From contig JAAFHY010000009.1 in the NCBI GenBank assembly GCA_013298505.1, positions 1 through 64,000 on the forward strand: DNA of 64,000 bases, read 5' to 3'. The notes under the pieces were generated by a model. It searched no databases and was not told the DNA's origin. It saw only the letters and a program-made list of their open reading frames with translations. Shown here piece after piece: positions 45,136 through 55,628 of this stretch; position 1 is the first letter of the stretch; the number at the start of each line of letters is the position of its first letter. Both the position numbers and the translations under genes were made by a program. This stretch comes from Cytophagales bacterium (GTDB lineage: Bacteria > Bacteroidota > Bacteroidia > Cytophagales > Cyclobacteriaceae).

Positions 45136-47949
45136 ATGAACAAATTACTGGTCATTATTGCTCTGATTCTTCTAACTCAAATAGCAGTTGCTCAGAAATT
45201 TTCTATTACGGGCACTGTAACCGACACAATAAAGAGCCCGCTCCCTTCTTCCACTGTAATGCTGCTCAACCCCAAAGATTCTACGCTCATCAACTTTGGC
45301 GTAACCGATACCAAAGGGTTGTTCGAAATCAAAGGAGTGAGCCAAGGTGATTATTTATTGAAAATCACTTTCGTGGGATATGCTTCATTCGATAGAAAAA
45401 TTTCGGCTACGGGCAACTCGCAAGTCGTCAATCTAGGATTGATAAAAATGGAACCGCAAAACATGCAATTGGGTGAAGTAGTTATTAAAGGCGAAAAGGC
45501 GCCCGTAACGGTGAAGCGAGATACGATTGAATTCAACGCGGGTTCGTTCAAAACAAAAGCCAATGCCAACGTAGAAGACCTGCTGAAAAAAATGCCAGGC
45601 ATGGAAGTAGATACCGATGGCACGGTGAAGGCGCAAGGCCAAGAGGTACAACGTGTGATGGTAGATGGTCGCGAGTTTTTTGGTCGTGACCCAAAACTGG
45701 CCACGCGCAATTTACCTGCTGATGCGGTAGAAAAAGTTCAAGTGTTCGATAAAAAATCTGATCAAGCGGTATTTACGGGTATTGACGATGGTGTAAAGGA
45801 AAAGACCATTAACCTTGAGTTGAAAGAAGACAAGAGGAATGGTGCCTTTGGCAATGTAATGGCAGGCTACGGTACCAACGATAGATTTCAAGGCAAAGCC
45901 AGCATCAATCGATTTGGAAAAGGGCAACAACTTTCATTTTTAGGAATGGGCAACAACATCAACGAGCAAGGTTTTTCGTTTGGCGATTTTATGAACTTTA
46001 CCGGTGGCTCGCAGCAAATGATGGGTGGTGGTGGTGGTGGCCGTGTCAATATTCAAATTGATGGTAGCGGTAGCAACGGAGTGCCACTTAATTTTGGTGG
46101 ACGGCAAAACGGTATCATGACTAACTACGCGGGCGGTGTAAATTTTAATCGGGATTTAAGCAAAAATACACAACTCACGTCTAGCTATTTTTACAATCGC
46201 ATTGACCAAGACATTAATCAGCTCACTAATCGTATCAATTATTTGCCTAAGGATAGCACCTACTTCTTCAATCAAGATGGCAGGCAAATAAATACCAACG
46301 ATAATCATCGTGCCAACTTAACAATCGACCATAAAATTGATTCAGCAAACTCGATTAAGTTTAGCAATAATCTCACTTACTCAAATTCTAATCAGCGATC
46401 GCAAACGCTGAGCAAAACCACCCTTACTGATAATTCGCTACAGAACCAAAGTGATCGTGTAAATTCCAATGCTCAAACAACAGCTAACCTAAACTCAAGC
46501 TTATTATATCGGCATCGTTTTGCGAAAAAAGGACGTTCACTCTCAGCCAACTTATCGGCCATACTTAGTAAAACAAATGGCAGTGGCAACTTGCAATCAG
46601 TCAACGACTTTTTTGGAAACAACCCAAAAAGCGAAAATATTTTGCAACGCAATATGCAAACGAATAGCAACCAAACATACGGTGCTACTCTCACCTACAC
46701 CGAGCCGCTCGGAGGCAGAAAGTACCTAGAGGCTTCTTATGCTTTTCGCACCAATCGCAATGAGGTAAATCGTACGGTGTTTGACGAAAACGGTGGCAAC
46801 TCAACGATTAATGCAAATCTTAGCAACAAGTACCACGCTGATTATTTATACAGCAGGCCGGGTATTAACTTTCGCCTCAATCGTCAAAAATTTAATTTCA
46901 CTACAGGTGTGAGTTTCCAAAACACAAAGTTGAATGGGGCGGTAACTCAAAGTAACCAAACAACATTGATCAATCGCACGTTCGAAAATGTTTTACCAGT
47001 TGCCCGCTTCAATTACGACTTCAGTAACTTTAAGCACTTACGCTTCGATTACGAAACCTCTGTGCAAGAGCCAACCATTCAGCAATTGCAGCCTGTAGTT
47101 GATAATACCGACCCGCTCAATCTCACTGTTGGTAATCCATCGCTCCGTCCAGCTTATGCGCACAACATTACTGCTAATTTTACTACGTTTAATCCGAGTA
47201 AGTTTATCAATCTGTTTGCTTTGTTAACCGCCACCTATACTACAGATGCCATCGCCAGTTCGCAAACAGTAAATCAAAGTTTGATTCGCACCACCAAACC
47301 CGTGAACGTAAATGACAATTTGATGATGGTAGGTAATGTTAGCCTTGGCTTTCCTTTAAAGAAACTCAATAGCCGTTTTAGTGTAGGGCCTACAGGCACT
47401 TACATTAGCATGATTAATATGTTAAATGAGAAACCCAATCGCACATGGAATGAAACACTAGGCGGCACGGTGCGCTACAACTATACGTTTAAAGAAATTT
47501 TGATTGTCGATTTGAGTGCCAACCTAAGCCGCCAACAAACTACCTACGAAAACGCGCTACAGAGGCAAGCATTCTTAAACCAAACGTATACATCTGAGGT
47601 GAACCTTACTTTTTTAAAGGATTATCAATTCAATAATAATTTCAGCTATTATAAATACAACAGCGAGACAACTTCATTTAGTCAAACCATTCCTGTTTGG
47701 AATATTTCGTTCTCTCGTTTTCTGCTGAAGAACAATGTGGGTGAATTGAAAATAGGTGTAAATAATTTGCTCGACCAAAGTTTAAGTGTCAACCAAACCG
47801 CTACGGCCAACTACTTGCAACAAACCACCTCCAACAATTTGGGTCGTTATTTTATGGTGAGCTTTACGTATGCGTTGAATAAGCAACTCAACCCTATGGG
47901 TGGAGGGCGAAGAGGCGGACGAGGCATGCAGATGATTATTAATAACTAG
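45136..47949 (+). CDS. Outer-membrane beta-barrel protein with carboxypeptidase regulatory-like N-terminal domain
   Basis: FSITGTVTDTIKSPLPSSTVMLL...; VEDLLKKMPGMEVDTDGTVKAQGQEVQRVMVDGREFFGRDP plug; large beta-rich C-terminus. Confidence 0.9.
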   Translation: MNKLLVIIALILLTQIAVAQKFSITGTVTDTIKSPLPSSTVMLLNPKDSTLINFGVTDTKGLFEIKGVSQGDYLLKITFVGYASFDRKISATGNSQVVNLGLIKMEPQNMQLGEVVIKGEKAPVTVKRDTIEFNAGSFKTKANANVEDLLKKMPGMEVDTDGTVKAQGQEVQRVMVDGREFFGRDPKLATRNLPADAVEKVQVFDKKSDQAVFTGIDDGVKEKTINLELKEDKRNGAFGNVMAGYGTNDRFQGKASINRFGKGQQLSFLGMGNNINEQGFSFGDFMNFTGGSQQMMGGGGGGRVNIQIDGSGSNGVPLNFGGRQNGIMTNYAGGVNFNRDLSKNTQLTSSYFYNRIDQDINQLTNRINYLPKDSTYFFNQDGRQINTNDNHRANLTIDHKIDSANSIKFSNNLTYSNSNQRSQTLSKTTLTDNSLQNQSDRVNSNAQTTANLNSSLLYRHRFAKKGRSLSANLSAILSKTNGSGNLQSVNDFFGNNPKSENILQRNMQTNSNQTYGATLTYTEPLGGRKYLEASYAFRTNRNEVNRTVFDENGGNSTINANLSNKYHADYLYSRPGINFRLNRQKFNFTTGVSFQNTKLNGAVTQSNQTTLINRTFENVLPVARFNYDFSNFKHLRFDYETSVQEPTIQQLQPVVDNTDPLNLTVGNPSLRPAYAHNITANFTTFNPSKFINLFALLTATYTTDAIASSQTVNQSLIRTTKPVNVNDNLMMVGNVSLGFPLKKLNSRFSVGPTGTYISMINMLNEKPNRTWNETLGGTVRYNYTFKEILIVDLSANLSRQQTTYENALQRQAFLNQTYTSEVNLTFLKDYQFNNNFSYYKYNSETTSFSQTIPVWNISFSRFLLKNNVGELKIGVNNLLDQSLSVNQTATANYLQQTTSNNLGRYFMVSFTYALNKQLNPMGGGRRGGRGMQMIINN

Positions 47950-48027
47950 AAAGTCAAAAGCTAAAAGTTGAAAGTTGAAAGAGGCCGAAACTTTTAACTT
48001 TTAACCTTTAGACTTTCAACTTTGACC
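47949..48027. repeat. Low-complexity intergenic inverted repeat (AAAGTCAAAAGCTAAAAGTTGAAAG...)
   Basis: Arms built from AAAGT(C/T)-type words, reverse-complementary. Confidence 0.65.
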
Positions 48028-48031
48028 TCGT

Positions 48032-48039
48032 TATCTTTG
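48032..48039 (+). promoter_or_regulatory. -7 element TATCTTTG, leaderless context (ATG at 48043)
   Basis: TAnnTTTG 3 bp before ATG. Confidence 0.55.
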
Positions 48040-48042
48040 GCC

Positions 48043-48984
48043 ATGCGATTTTTATTCATTTCGATGGTCTTTTTTTCGTTTGCTTCCTTTTCTCAAATCT
48101 ACCTACCCAAGTTTGATGTGCAAGGTCACCGTGGGGCGCGCGGATTAAAGCCCGAGAATACCGTTCCTGCATTTTTAACCGCTCTCGATTATGGAGTTAC
48201 CACGCTAGAACTCGATGTTGTCATTACCAAAGACAAACAAGTAGTGGTATCGCACGAGCCGTGGATGAATTTCGCTATCTGCACCACGCCCGATGGTCAG
48301 CCCATCAAAGAAAAAGACGAAAAGAAATTTAACATCTACCAGCTCACCTACCAACAAGTAAAGCAATTTGATTGTGGTTCAATAGGTAATCCTCGGTTTC
48401 CGGAGCAAGAAAAAATAAAAACCATCAAACCACTTTTGAGCGATGTAATTGTTGCAGCAGAGAACCACATTAAAAGTTTCACCAAGTATGAAGTCGATTA
48501 CAACATTGAAATAAAATCCGAGAAAGAGCTGGATGGAACATTTCAACCTTCTCCAGAAGAATTTTCAGACTTGATTTATACCCTCATCGACCAATACTTG
48601 CCCCTCAGCCGAGTCGTGATTCAGTCATTTGATTTTCGGGTGTTGAAATATTGGCACACCAAATATCCCGAAGTAAGACTGGCAGCCTTGGTTGAAAATG
48701 AAAAAGGTGTCGAAGAAAATTTAAAAGACTTGGGATTTACGCCATCTATTTATAGTCCTTATTTTAAGTTATTGACAAAAGAAATCGTCAAAGACCTTCG
48801 CACGAAAGTAGTAAGCTCCAATGAAAAAAAACTTCAAAAAATGCGCGTCATCCCATGGACGGTGAACGAAGAAAAAGATATGCTCGCCATCAAGGGCATG
48901 GGTGTAGATGGCTTCATTACCGATTATCCAAATCGAGCAGCAAAGTATAAGTTAACGTTGAGTATAGTAGTCGATAAAAAGTAA
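48043..48984 (+). CDS. Glycerophosphodiester phosphodiesterase family protein
   Basis: DVQGHRGARGLKPENTVPAFLTALDYGVTTLELDVVITKDKQVVVSHEPWMN; VDGFITDYPNRA; start revised from 48022. Confidence 0.95.
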   Translation: MRFLFISMVFFSFASFSQIYLPKFDVQGHRGARGLKPENTVPAFLTALDYGVTTLELDVVITKDKQVVVSHEPWMNFAICTTPDGQPIKEKDEKKFNIYQLTYQQVKQFDCGSIGNPRFPEQEKIKTIKPLLSDVIVAAENHIKSFTKYEVDYNIEIKSEKELDGTFQPSPEEFSDLIYTLIDQYLPLSRVVIQSFDFRVLKYWHTKYPEVRLAALVENEKGVEENLKDLGFTPSIYSPYFKLLTKEIVKDLRTKVVSSNEKKLQKMRVIPWTVNEEKDMLAIKGMGVDGFITDYPNRAAKYKLTLSIVVDKK

Positions 48985-49104
48985 ACGAATCTAAGCAGAG
49001 TAGAATTCTACACCTACACGATTGATGTGTTGTAACAAATCTGAGTTCAAATCCTTTTCTCATTCCCAAATTCCGTATCCTTGCAACAATATTAAATCCC
49101 CATC

Positions 49105-50130
49105 ATGCCATTTACCAATAACCAACAACCAACAACCAAATACAATGTTTACGCCATAGGCAATGCCATTGTTGACATTGTTACCGAAGTAGAGTACGAC
49201 TTCTTTCAAAAAAACGAAGTAGAGAAGGGCGTCATGACCTTGGTGGATGAGAAGCGCCAACAGCACCTGATGAAAGCCATCGACATGAACAAAAGTAAAC
49301 TCACAGGCGGAGGTTCAGCAGGTAATACCATCACTGCACTCAGCCAATTTGGTGGCAAAGGATTTTATTCATGCCTCGTTGCCAAAGACGAACTCGGCAA
49401 ATTTTTTATCGATGATTTAAAGAGCAATGGCATCGCCACCAATTTACAATATGAAAAACTGCCAACCGACCACACAGGTCGTTGCTTGGTCATGACCAGT
49501 CCCGATGCCGAGCGCACCATGAATACTTTTTTAGGTGTCAACTCTTTTTTCTCGCCCGACTACCTAGATGAGAGCGGCATCAAAGACTCGAAGTACTTAT
49601 ATATGGAAGGCTACCTAGTCGCCAGCCCAAAGGGATTGGAAGCCATGAAGGAAGCAAAAAAATTGGCCGAGCATCACAAAGTTTCGGTGGCACTCACATT
49701 CTCAGACCCCAGTATGGTCAAATATTTTTCAAAGCAAATGGAAGAAGTGGTAGGCGCCAGTGTTGATTTACTTTTTTGCAACGAAGAAGAAGCCATGATT
49801 TACACCAACACCAATTCAGTAACCGAGGCACGCGAAAAATTGAAAGGCCTGGCCAAGCGATTCGTGATGACCCTTGGCAAAAACGGAGCAATGGTGTATG
49901 ATGGCGATACCTTTATCAGCATCGAGCCCTATCAAGTACATGCCATCGATAGCAACGGAGCAGGTGATATGTTCGCGGGCGCATTTATGTACGCCATCAC
50001 TAACGGCCACAGCTATGCCGAAGCAGGCAAACTTGCTTCATTGGCTTCTTCAAAAGTGGTAGAGCAATTTGGCCCAAGGTTAACGAAATTGGAAATTCAA
50101 AAAATTAAAGCGCACCTAATTGCATATTAA
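49105..50130 (+). CDS. PfkB family sugar/adenosine kinase
   Basis: YAIGNAIVDIVTEVEYDF...LTGGGSAGNTITALSQFGGK...IDSNGAGDMFAGAFMYAITNGHS. Confidence 0.9.
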   Translation: MPFTNNQQPTTKYNVYAIGNAIVDIVTEVEYDFFQKNEVEKGVMTLVDEKRQQHLMKAIDMNKSKLTGGGSAGNTITALSQFGGKGFYSCLVAKDELGKFFIDDLKSNGIATNLQYEKLPTDHTGRCLVMTSPDAERTMNTFLGVNSFFSPDYLDESGIKDSKYLYMEGYLVASPKGLEAMKEAKKLAEHHKVSVALTFSDPSMVKYFSKQMEEVVGASVDLLFCNEEEAMIYTNTNSVTEAREKLKGLAKRFVMTLGKNGAMVYDGDTFISIEPYQVHAIDSNGAGDMFAGAFMYAITNGHSYAEAGKLASLASSKVVEQFGPRLTKLEIQKIKAHLIAY

Positions 50131-50177
50131 GGTCAAAACTGACCAACGTAGTTGGAAGAAATTAGTCATTTCAGCAT

Positions 50178-50215
50178 AAAAAAAGATTGCCATAACTATT
50201 AAGACAATCTTTTTT
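50178..50215. terminator. Bidirectional rho-independent terminator between convergent genes
   Basis: aaaaaaagattgc-cataactattaa-gacaatctttttt. Confidence 0.8.
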
Positions 50216-50230
50216 AGAATGGAAAAAAAT

Positions 50231-51112
50231 TTAGGCTGATTTTAATGCTTCTGCCCCAGCTACAATCTCCAGAATTTCTTTAGTAATAGCTGCTTGGCGT
50301 GTGCGGTTATACGTGAGCTTAAGTTCTTTTAATAAATCACCAGCGTTCTCAGTTGCTTTATCCATGGCCGTCATACGTGCACCATTTTCAGATGCGTTGG
50401 AATCTAATACAGCCTTGTACAATTGCACTTTGAGAGACTTCGGTATTAAGCCAACTAAAATGTCTTCCTGATTGGGTTGATAGATGTAATCGGTTTGCAC
50501 AGTCGCAATTTCTTTGTTCTCGACAGGCAAAATAGGAAGGAATTGCTCTACGCGAAGTAGTTGGGTGGCTACGTTCTTAAATTCGTTGTAAACAATTTCA
50601 ATCTTATCGAACTCATTATTGCGAAAAGACGCTAATGCAAATTCTGCGGCAGCAGAAACGGTATCGAACGAAAGGTTTTGAAACAGGGTGTAGAAATCAC
50701 TTTTAACAGGAAAATTCTTTTTCTCAAAAAATTCAAATGCTTTTTTTCCAATAGGTAAATAGGCTACGTTGCCTTGCTTTGCCTGCTTCGCATACTTTTC
50801 TTCAACTAGTCTAGCAACCGCCTTTAGCACCGAGCTGTTGAACGATCCGCACAAACCTCTATCAGAAGTAATGGCGATAATCAGCACCTTTTTCTCTTCC
50901 CTTACTTGGCTATACCAAGCTTGGCCATCGTTTTCGGCACTAGAAAGATTTTTAAGAAGCGAATTCATCTTTTCGGCAAATGGACGCATCTGCATAATTT
51001 TTTCCTGCGATCTGCGCAACTTCGCTGCCGCCACCATTTTCATGGCTTTGGTAATCTGTTGGGTAGAAATCACCGATGTAATCCGACTTTTTACTTCTTT
51101 TAAACTAGGCAT
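50231..51112 (-). CDS. atpG: F1 ATP synthase gamma subunit
   Basis: LKEVKSRITSVISTQQITKAMKMVAAAKLRRSQ; SDRGLCGSFN; LTYNRTRQAAITKEILEIVAGAEAL. Confidence 0.97.
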   Translation of the reverse strand: MPSLKEVKSRITSVISTQQITKAMKMVAAAKLRRSQEKIMQMRPFAEKMNSLLKNLSSAENDGQAWYSQVREEKKVLIIAITSDRGLCGSFNSSVLKAVARLVEEKYAKQAKQGNVAYLPIGKKAFEFFEKKNFPVKSDFYTLFQNLSFDTVSAAAEFALASFRNNEFDKIEIVYNEFKNVATQLLRVEQFLPILPVENKEIATVQTDYIYQPNQEDILVGLIPKSLKVQLYKAVLDSNASENGARMTAMDKATENAGDLLKELKLTYNRTRQAAITKEILEIVAGAEALKSA

Positions 51113-51117
51113 TTTCT

Positions 51118-51240
51118 TTGATTCGTTGATTTGTTAATTCGTTGATTTGCTGATTCGTTGATTTGCTGATTCGTTGATTCGATAATTGCCAATGCAATCC
51201 AAAATCCCCAACGAATCAACTCATCACCGAATTAGCGAAT
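51118..51240. repeat. Tandem/inverted low-complexity repeat in atpA-atpG spacer
   Basis: TTCGTTGATTTG(C/T)TGATTCGTTGATTTGCTGATTCGTTGATTCG then ccaacgaatcaactcatcaccgaattagcgaattaa. Confidence 0.75.
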
Positions 51241-52814
51241 TAATATTTACCAGCAAGTTCCAACGCTACCTTCTTTACCGTATCTGCATCAGCATCTTCA
51301 AACTTACCAGCACGGAAATTTTCTAACACCGATTTGTATTGAGCTTTCAACAAGCCAATAAATTCAATTTCAAATTCTTTGATCTTATTCACAGGTACTT
51401 TATCTGTATAGCCTTTTGTAGAAGCTAATATAATCGCTACTTGCTCTTCAACTCGCACGGGTTGATATTGTGGCTGCTTCAACACTTCTACGTTTCTGCG
51501 TCCACGCTCAATCACCAATTTCGTAGCGGCATCCAGGTCAGAGCCAAATTTCGCGAAAGCTTCCAATTCGCGGAATTGTGCCTGATCCAACTTTAATGTA
51601 CCCGCTACTTTCTTCATCGGTTTAATCTGTGCCGAACCACCTACACGCGATACCGAAATACCAACGTTAATGGCAGGGCGTATACCCGAGTTGAATAAGT
51701 TTGTCTCCAAGAAAATCTGTCCATCCGTAATCGAGATTACGTTGGTTGGAATGTAAGCAGACACATCATTCGCTTGTGTCTCAATGATCGGAAGAGCGGT
51801 TAATGAACCTCCACCTTTCACTAAATGCTTTATAGATGCAGGAAGGTCATTCATTCTCGCTGCGATCTCATCGTTGTTGATCACCTTCGCAGCTCTTTCA
51901 AGCAAGCGTGAGTGCAAATAGAATACGTCACCAGGATATGCCTCGCGGCCCGGAGGTCTTCTCAACAACAATGACACTTCGCGGTAAGCCACAGCTTGCT
52001 TTGAAAGGTCATCGTAAATTACCAATGCCGGACGACCGGTGTCGCGGAAGAACTCACCAATCGATGCACCGGTGAAGGGCGCAAAGAATTGCATCGGAGC
52101 AGGATCAGCTGCAGATGCAGAAACAATAACTGTATAAGGCATCGCACCTGCTTTTTCAAGCGTAGCTGCTACACCGGCAACGGTAGAAGCCTTTTGGCCG
52201 ATGGCCACATAAATACAATATACCGGCTTGCCTTGCTCGTAAAATTCTTTTTGGTTGATGATCGTATCGATCGCCACAGCGGTTTTACCAGTTTGACGGT
52301 CGCCAATGATCAACTCGCGTTGTCCGCGACCGATCGGAATCATTGCATCAATCGCTTTTATACCGGTTTGAAGCGGCTCGTTTACCGGCTGACGGAAGAT
52401 TACGCCCGGAGCTTTGCGCTCCAATGGCATATCATACAAGTCTCCGGTAATAGGTCCTTTACCATCAATCGGTGATGCCAGTGTATCTACCACGCGGCCC
52501 AACAAACCATCGCCTACATTTACAGAGGCAATTTTTCCGGTGCGTTTTACGGTATCACCTTCTTTAATTTCTTTAGACTCACCCAAAAGTACTGCACCCA
52601 CGTTGTCTTCTTCGAGGTTAAGTACCATGGCGCGCAGGCCATTTTCAAATTGAATCAACTCACCCGCCTGTGCCTGTGTAAGGCCATAGATACGGGCAAC
52701 GCCATCACCAACGGTTAAAACGGTACCCACCTCTTCTAACTCTGCATCGGTGCGTGATTGCGACAACTGCTCTCGCAATATTGATGAAATTTCTTCGGGT
52801 CTGATTTCTGCCAT
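51240..52814 (-). CDS. atpA: F1 ATP synthase alpha subunit
   Basis: [76 protein letters not shown]. Confidence 0.98.
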   Translation of the reverse strand: MAEIRPEEISSILREQLSQSRTDAELEEVGTVLTVGDGVARIYGLTQAQAGELIQFENGLRAMVLNLEEDNVGAVLLGESKEIKEGDTVKRTGKIASVNVGDGLLGRVVDTLASPIDGKGPITGDLYDMPLERKAPGVIFRQPVNEPLQTGIKAIDAMIPIGRGQRELIIGDRQTGKTAVAIDTIINQKEFYEQGKPVYCIYVAIGQKASTVAGVAATLEKAGAMPYTVIVSASAADPAPMQFFAPFTGASIGEFFRDTGRPALVIYDDLSKQAVAYREVSLLLRRPPGREAYPGDVFYLHSRLLERAAKVINNDEIAARMNDLPASIKHLVKGGGSLTALPIIETQANDVSAYIPTNVISITDGQIFLETNLFNSGIRPAINVGISVSRVGGSAQIKPMKKVAGTLKLDQAQFRELEAFAKFGSDLDAATKLVIERGRRNVEVLKQPQYQPVRVEEQVAIILASTKGYTDKVPVNKIKEFEIEFIGLLKAQYKSVLENFRAGKFEDADADTVKKVALELAGKY

Positions 52815-52898
52815 GATTATTTAGTCTTTAGTTCTTTGTTAGTCAGTCTTTATTTTGTCTTGCCTTCCCTATCGTGTGGAGAGGGCTAGGGTGAGGTA

Positions 52899-53459
52899 TT
52901 AAAATTCTTTTATGTAGGGGTTCTCGCTAAACTTTGTTTTCAAGGCTTTTAACTTACTCTTGATGGAGGCATCGATTTGCTTATCGCCCACGTGCAATAC
53001 AAAACCACCAATCAAATCGGGATTGATTTTTTGTTGCAATTCAATTTCGGCTTTTCCGCTAATCTTTTTAACCAATGCTTCTAGTTCGGCTTTCATCTTG
53101 CCATCTAAAGCAAACGTAGTTGCCACCGAAGCTTTCTGAATACCCTTGTTTACGTTGTACGCGTTGTGAAACTCAACTGCAATGGCTGGCAACAAGGGCT
53201 CGCGATTTTTTCTTGTAAGCATCGAAATGATAGCCATTGTCAACTTGTTTACTTTGCCTTTGAAGATGGCTTCTAAGATTGCCAACTTTTTATCGTGGCG
53301 GATAACAGGGCTCTTCAACATGCGCGTAAAATCTTGGTTGGAGGCGCACACGCTGGCAAACAACTGCATATCGGCATGAACCAACTCAAGTGCGCCTTGC
53401 TCTTCGGCAAGACCCAACAACGATTTTACGTACCGTGATGCTACTCGTGAATCGGCCAT
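52899..53459 (-). CDS. atpH: F1 ATP synthase delta subunit
   Basis: VASRYVKSLLGLAEEQG...; C-terminal NPDLIGGFVLHVGDKQIDASIKSKLKALK. Confidence 0.95.
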   Translation of the reverse strand: MADSRVASRYVKSLLGLAEEQGALELVHADMQLFASVCASNQDFTRMLKSPVIRHDKKLAILEAIFKGKVNKLTMAIISMLTRKNREPLLPAIAVEFHNAYNVNKGIQKASVATTFALDGKMKAELEALVKKISGKAEIELQQKINPDLIGGFVLHVGDKQIDASIKSKLKALKTKFSENPYIKEF

Positions 53460-53462
53460 GAT

Positions 53463-53957
53463 TTAGTTCAACTTAAGGTCTTTAATGTACGTATCGATCA
53501 AGTCTTTTTGCTGCTTATCATCCGACAAATTTTTCTTGATCAACTTTTCTGAAATCTCCAATGAAAATAACGCCACTTGTGCTTTTACATCGCGTAAAGC
53601 AGCTTGCTTTTCAGTATGGATGATGGCTTTGGCATCTTCGATAATGCGATCTGCATTTTTCTTTGCATTAGTTTGAGCCTCATCGTGTAGGCGGTTAGCT
53701 GCCTCACGTGCATCGCGCAAAATACGATCGCGCTCTTCGCGAGACGCCTTCAATAATTTTTCATTGTCAGACTTCAATGATGCCATTTCTATTTTTGCTT
53801 TCTCGGCAGCATCCAAAGCGTTTTGAATAGACTCTTCACGCTCTTTTAGCGATGCCAAAATAGGCTTCCAGGCAAATGCTTTCAATAAAAAGAATAAGCC
53901 TACGAAGATGATGAATTGCCAAACGATGAGGCCAGTGCCGGGTGATAATAAATCCAT
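53463..53957 (-). CDS. atpF: F0 ATP synthase subunit b
   Basis: GTGLIVWQFIIFVGLFFLLKAFAWKPILASLKEREESIQNALDAAEKAK. Confidence 0.95.
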   Translation of the reverse strand: MDLLSPGTGLIVWQFIIFVGLFFLLKAFAWKPILASLKEREESIQNALDAAEKAKIEMASLKSDNEKLLKASREERDRILRDAREAANRLHDEAQTNAKKNADRIIEDAKAIIHTEKQAALRDVKAQVALFSLEISEKLIKKNLSDDKQQKDLIDTYIKDLKLN

Positions 53958-54060
53958 ATACTATCTATTTAAAAGAATCCAATCTCAATTTTTTGTTTCT
54001 CTTTTTTGTAAACAGAAGAACTCGCTAGGCCCATTGCCAAAGCAAGTTCTTCTGAATTTC

Positions 54061-54312
<252 letters not shown>

Positions 54313-54353
54313 TTATAAATTTAAGTGAAACAAAAAATTCAACTCAACCCATC

Positions 54354-55382
54354 TTAATGATGGTCATCGGCAGTGGCCATGCCAATGTATAATGCGGTAA
54401 ACAACGTAAATACATACGCCTGAATACCTGCCACCAACAACTCAATCAGATTAATAAACATGACCGCTATCGAAACGCCAACGCCCACCACGTAGCTCTG
54501 AAAAATAAACGTGAGGCAAATCAAGCTCAACAACACAATATGGCCCGCGGTAATGGCCACGAACAAACGGATGGTTAACGAAAACGGTTTTGTAAAAATA
54601 CCAATGATCTCAACTGGCAAAATGATGGGGCGCAAGGCCAATGGCACACCCGGTGTCCAGAAGATATGCGACCAATAGTTTTTGTTGCCACTAAAATTGG
54701 TAATAAGAAATGTAAGAACAGCTAACACCAGCGTTACCGCGATGTTTCCGGTAAGGTTACCTGAGCCGGGGAGTAGACCTAACAAATTTCCGAAGAGAAT
54801 AAAGAAAAATAGCGTGAGCAAGTAGGGCAAAAACTTTTCGTAGTGATGGCCAATGTTGGGCTTCACTATTTCATCGCGCACAAAAATGATGATGGGTTCG
54901 ATAAACGATTGAATGCCTTTGGGCGCTTTGCCTGTTCTGTTTTTGGCCGATCTGGCGACAGCCGTAAGGATCAAGAACAAAAGCGTAGCATTAATCAACA
55001 GCATGGCCACGTTTTTGGTGATTGAAAGGTCAAAAACTGATTTTCCGCTTTCAGTTAAATAAATATGGTTGTGCTCTAATTTATAACCGTTGTATTCTAC
55101 GGGATTGTGGTTTTCATCAAAAAAGTTAGAAGACAAGAAAACATCCATTCCCTTTTCGGCTGAGTAAACGATGATGGGCAAAGGCAAAACAAGGTGATCT
55201 GAAAAATGCCATTGGTGGTCGTCTACCACGTGGTGAAGGATCACTTCATTGGGATCAAACTTTTTGGGCTCACCGCCTTCGGTTTCAGAACCCGAGGCAA
55301 ACGAAGGGCTTAAAAAGCTGGCAATAGCAACAAAAAAGAGAGTTAAAAAGGCAGTTTTTTGTATCAAAAAGGGCTTTTTCAT
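54354..55382 (-). CDS. atpB: F0 ATP synthase subunit a
   Basis: GNLLGLLPGSGNLTGNIAVTLVLA...KPFSLTIRLFVAITAGHIVLLSL...ELLVAGIQAYVFTLFTALYIGMA. Confidence 0.97.
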   Translation of the reverse strand: MKKPFLIQKTAFLTLFFVAIASFLSPSFASGSETEGGEPKKFDPNEVILHHVVDDHQWHFSDHLVLPLPIIVYSAEKGMDVFLSSNFFDENHNPVEYNGYKLEHNHIYLTESGKSVFDLSITKNVAMLLINATLLFLILTAVARSAKNRTGKAPKGIQSFIEPIIIFVRDEIVKPNIGHHYEKFLPYLLTLFFFILFGNLLGLLPGSGNLTGNIAVTLVLAVLTFLITNFSGNKNYWSHIFWTPGVPLALRPIILPVEIIGIFTKPFSLTIRLFVAITAGHIVLLSLICLTFIFQSYVVGVGVSIAVMFINLIELLVAGIQAYVFTLFTALYIGMATADDHH

Positions 55383-55628
55383 CGCAGTCGGAACAAAGGC
55401 TTTTAATTGGACTGCAAAACTATCAATTAAACTTTCTGAAAAAAACCGTTAAGGAGAAAAAACAATGGGTTTTTGGAAATCTTAGCCCTATGAGTAATCC
55501 CGAAAAGCTAACGAGTCAGCATCGGTTTGTCCTGCTGTGGAACAATGCATCTTCGTCTTCTCGTGTAACATTGGTTGCAAAAGATGCCACCTTTCGGTCG
55601 ATATGACAAAAAAACACGATCGCTTTGG

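Noticed and set aside
51118-51240. CRISPR-like periodicity in atpA-atpG spacer
   Set aside because: Repeat units are about 16 bp, contiguous, with no unique spacers and no cas genes; low-complexity repeat instead
52089-52475. 128-aa ORF antisense to atpA
   Set aside because: Shadow ORF
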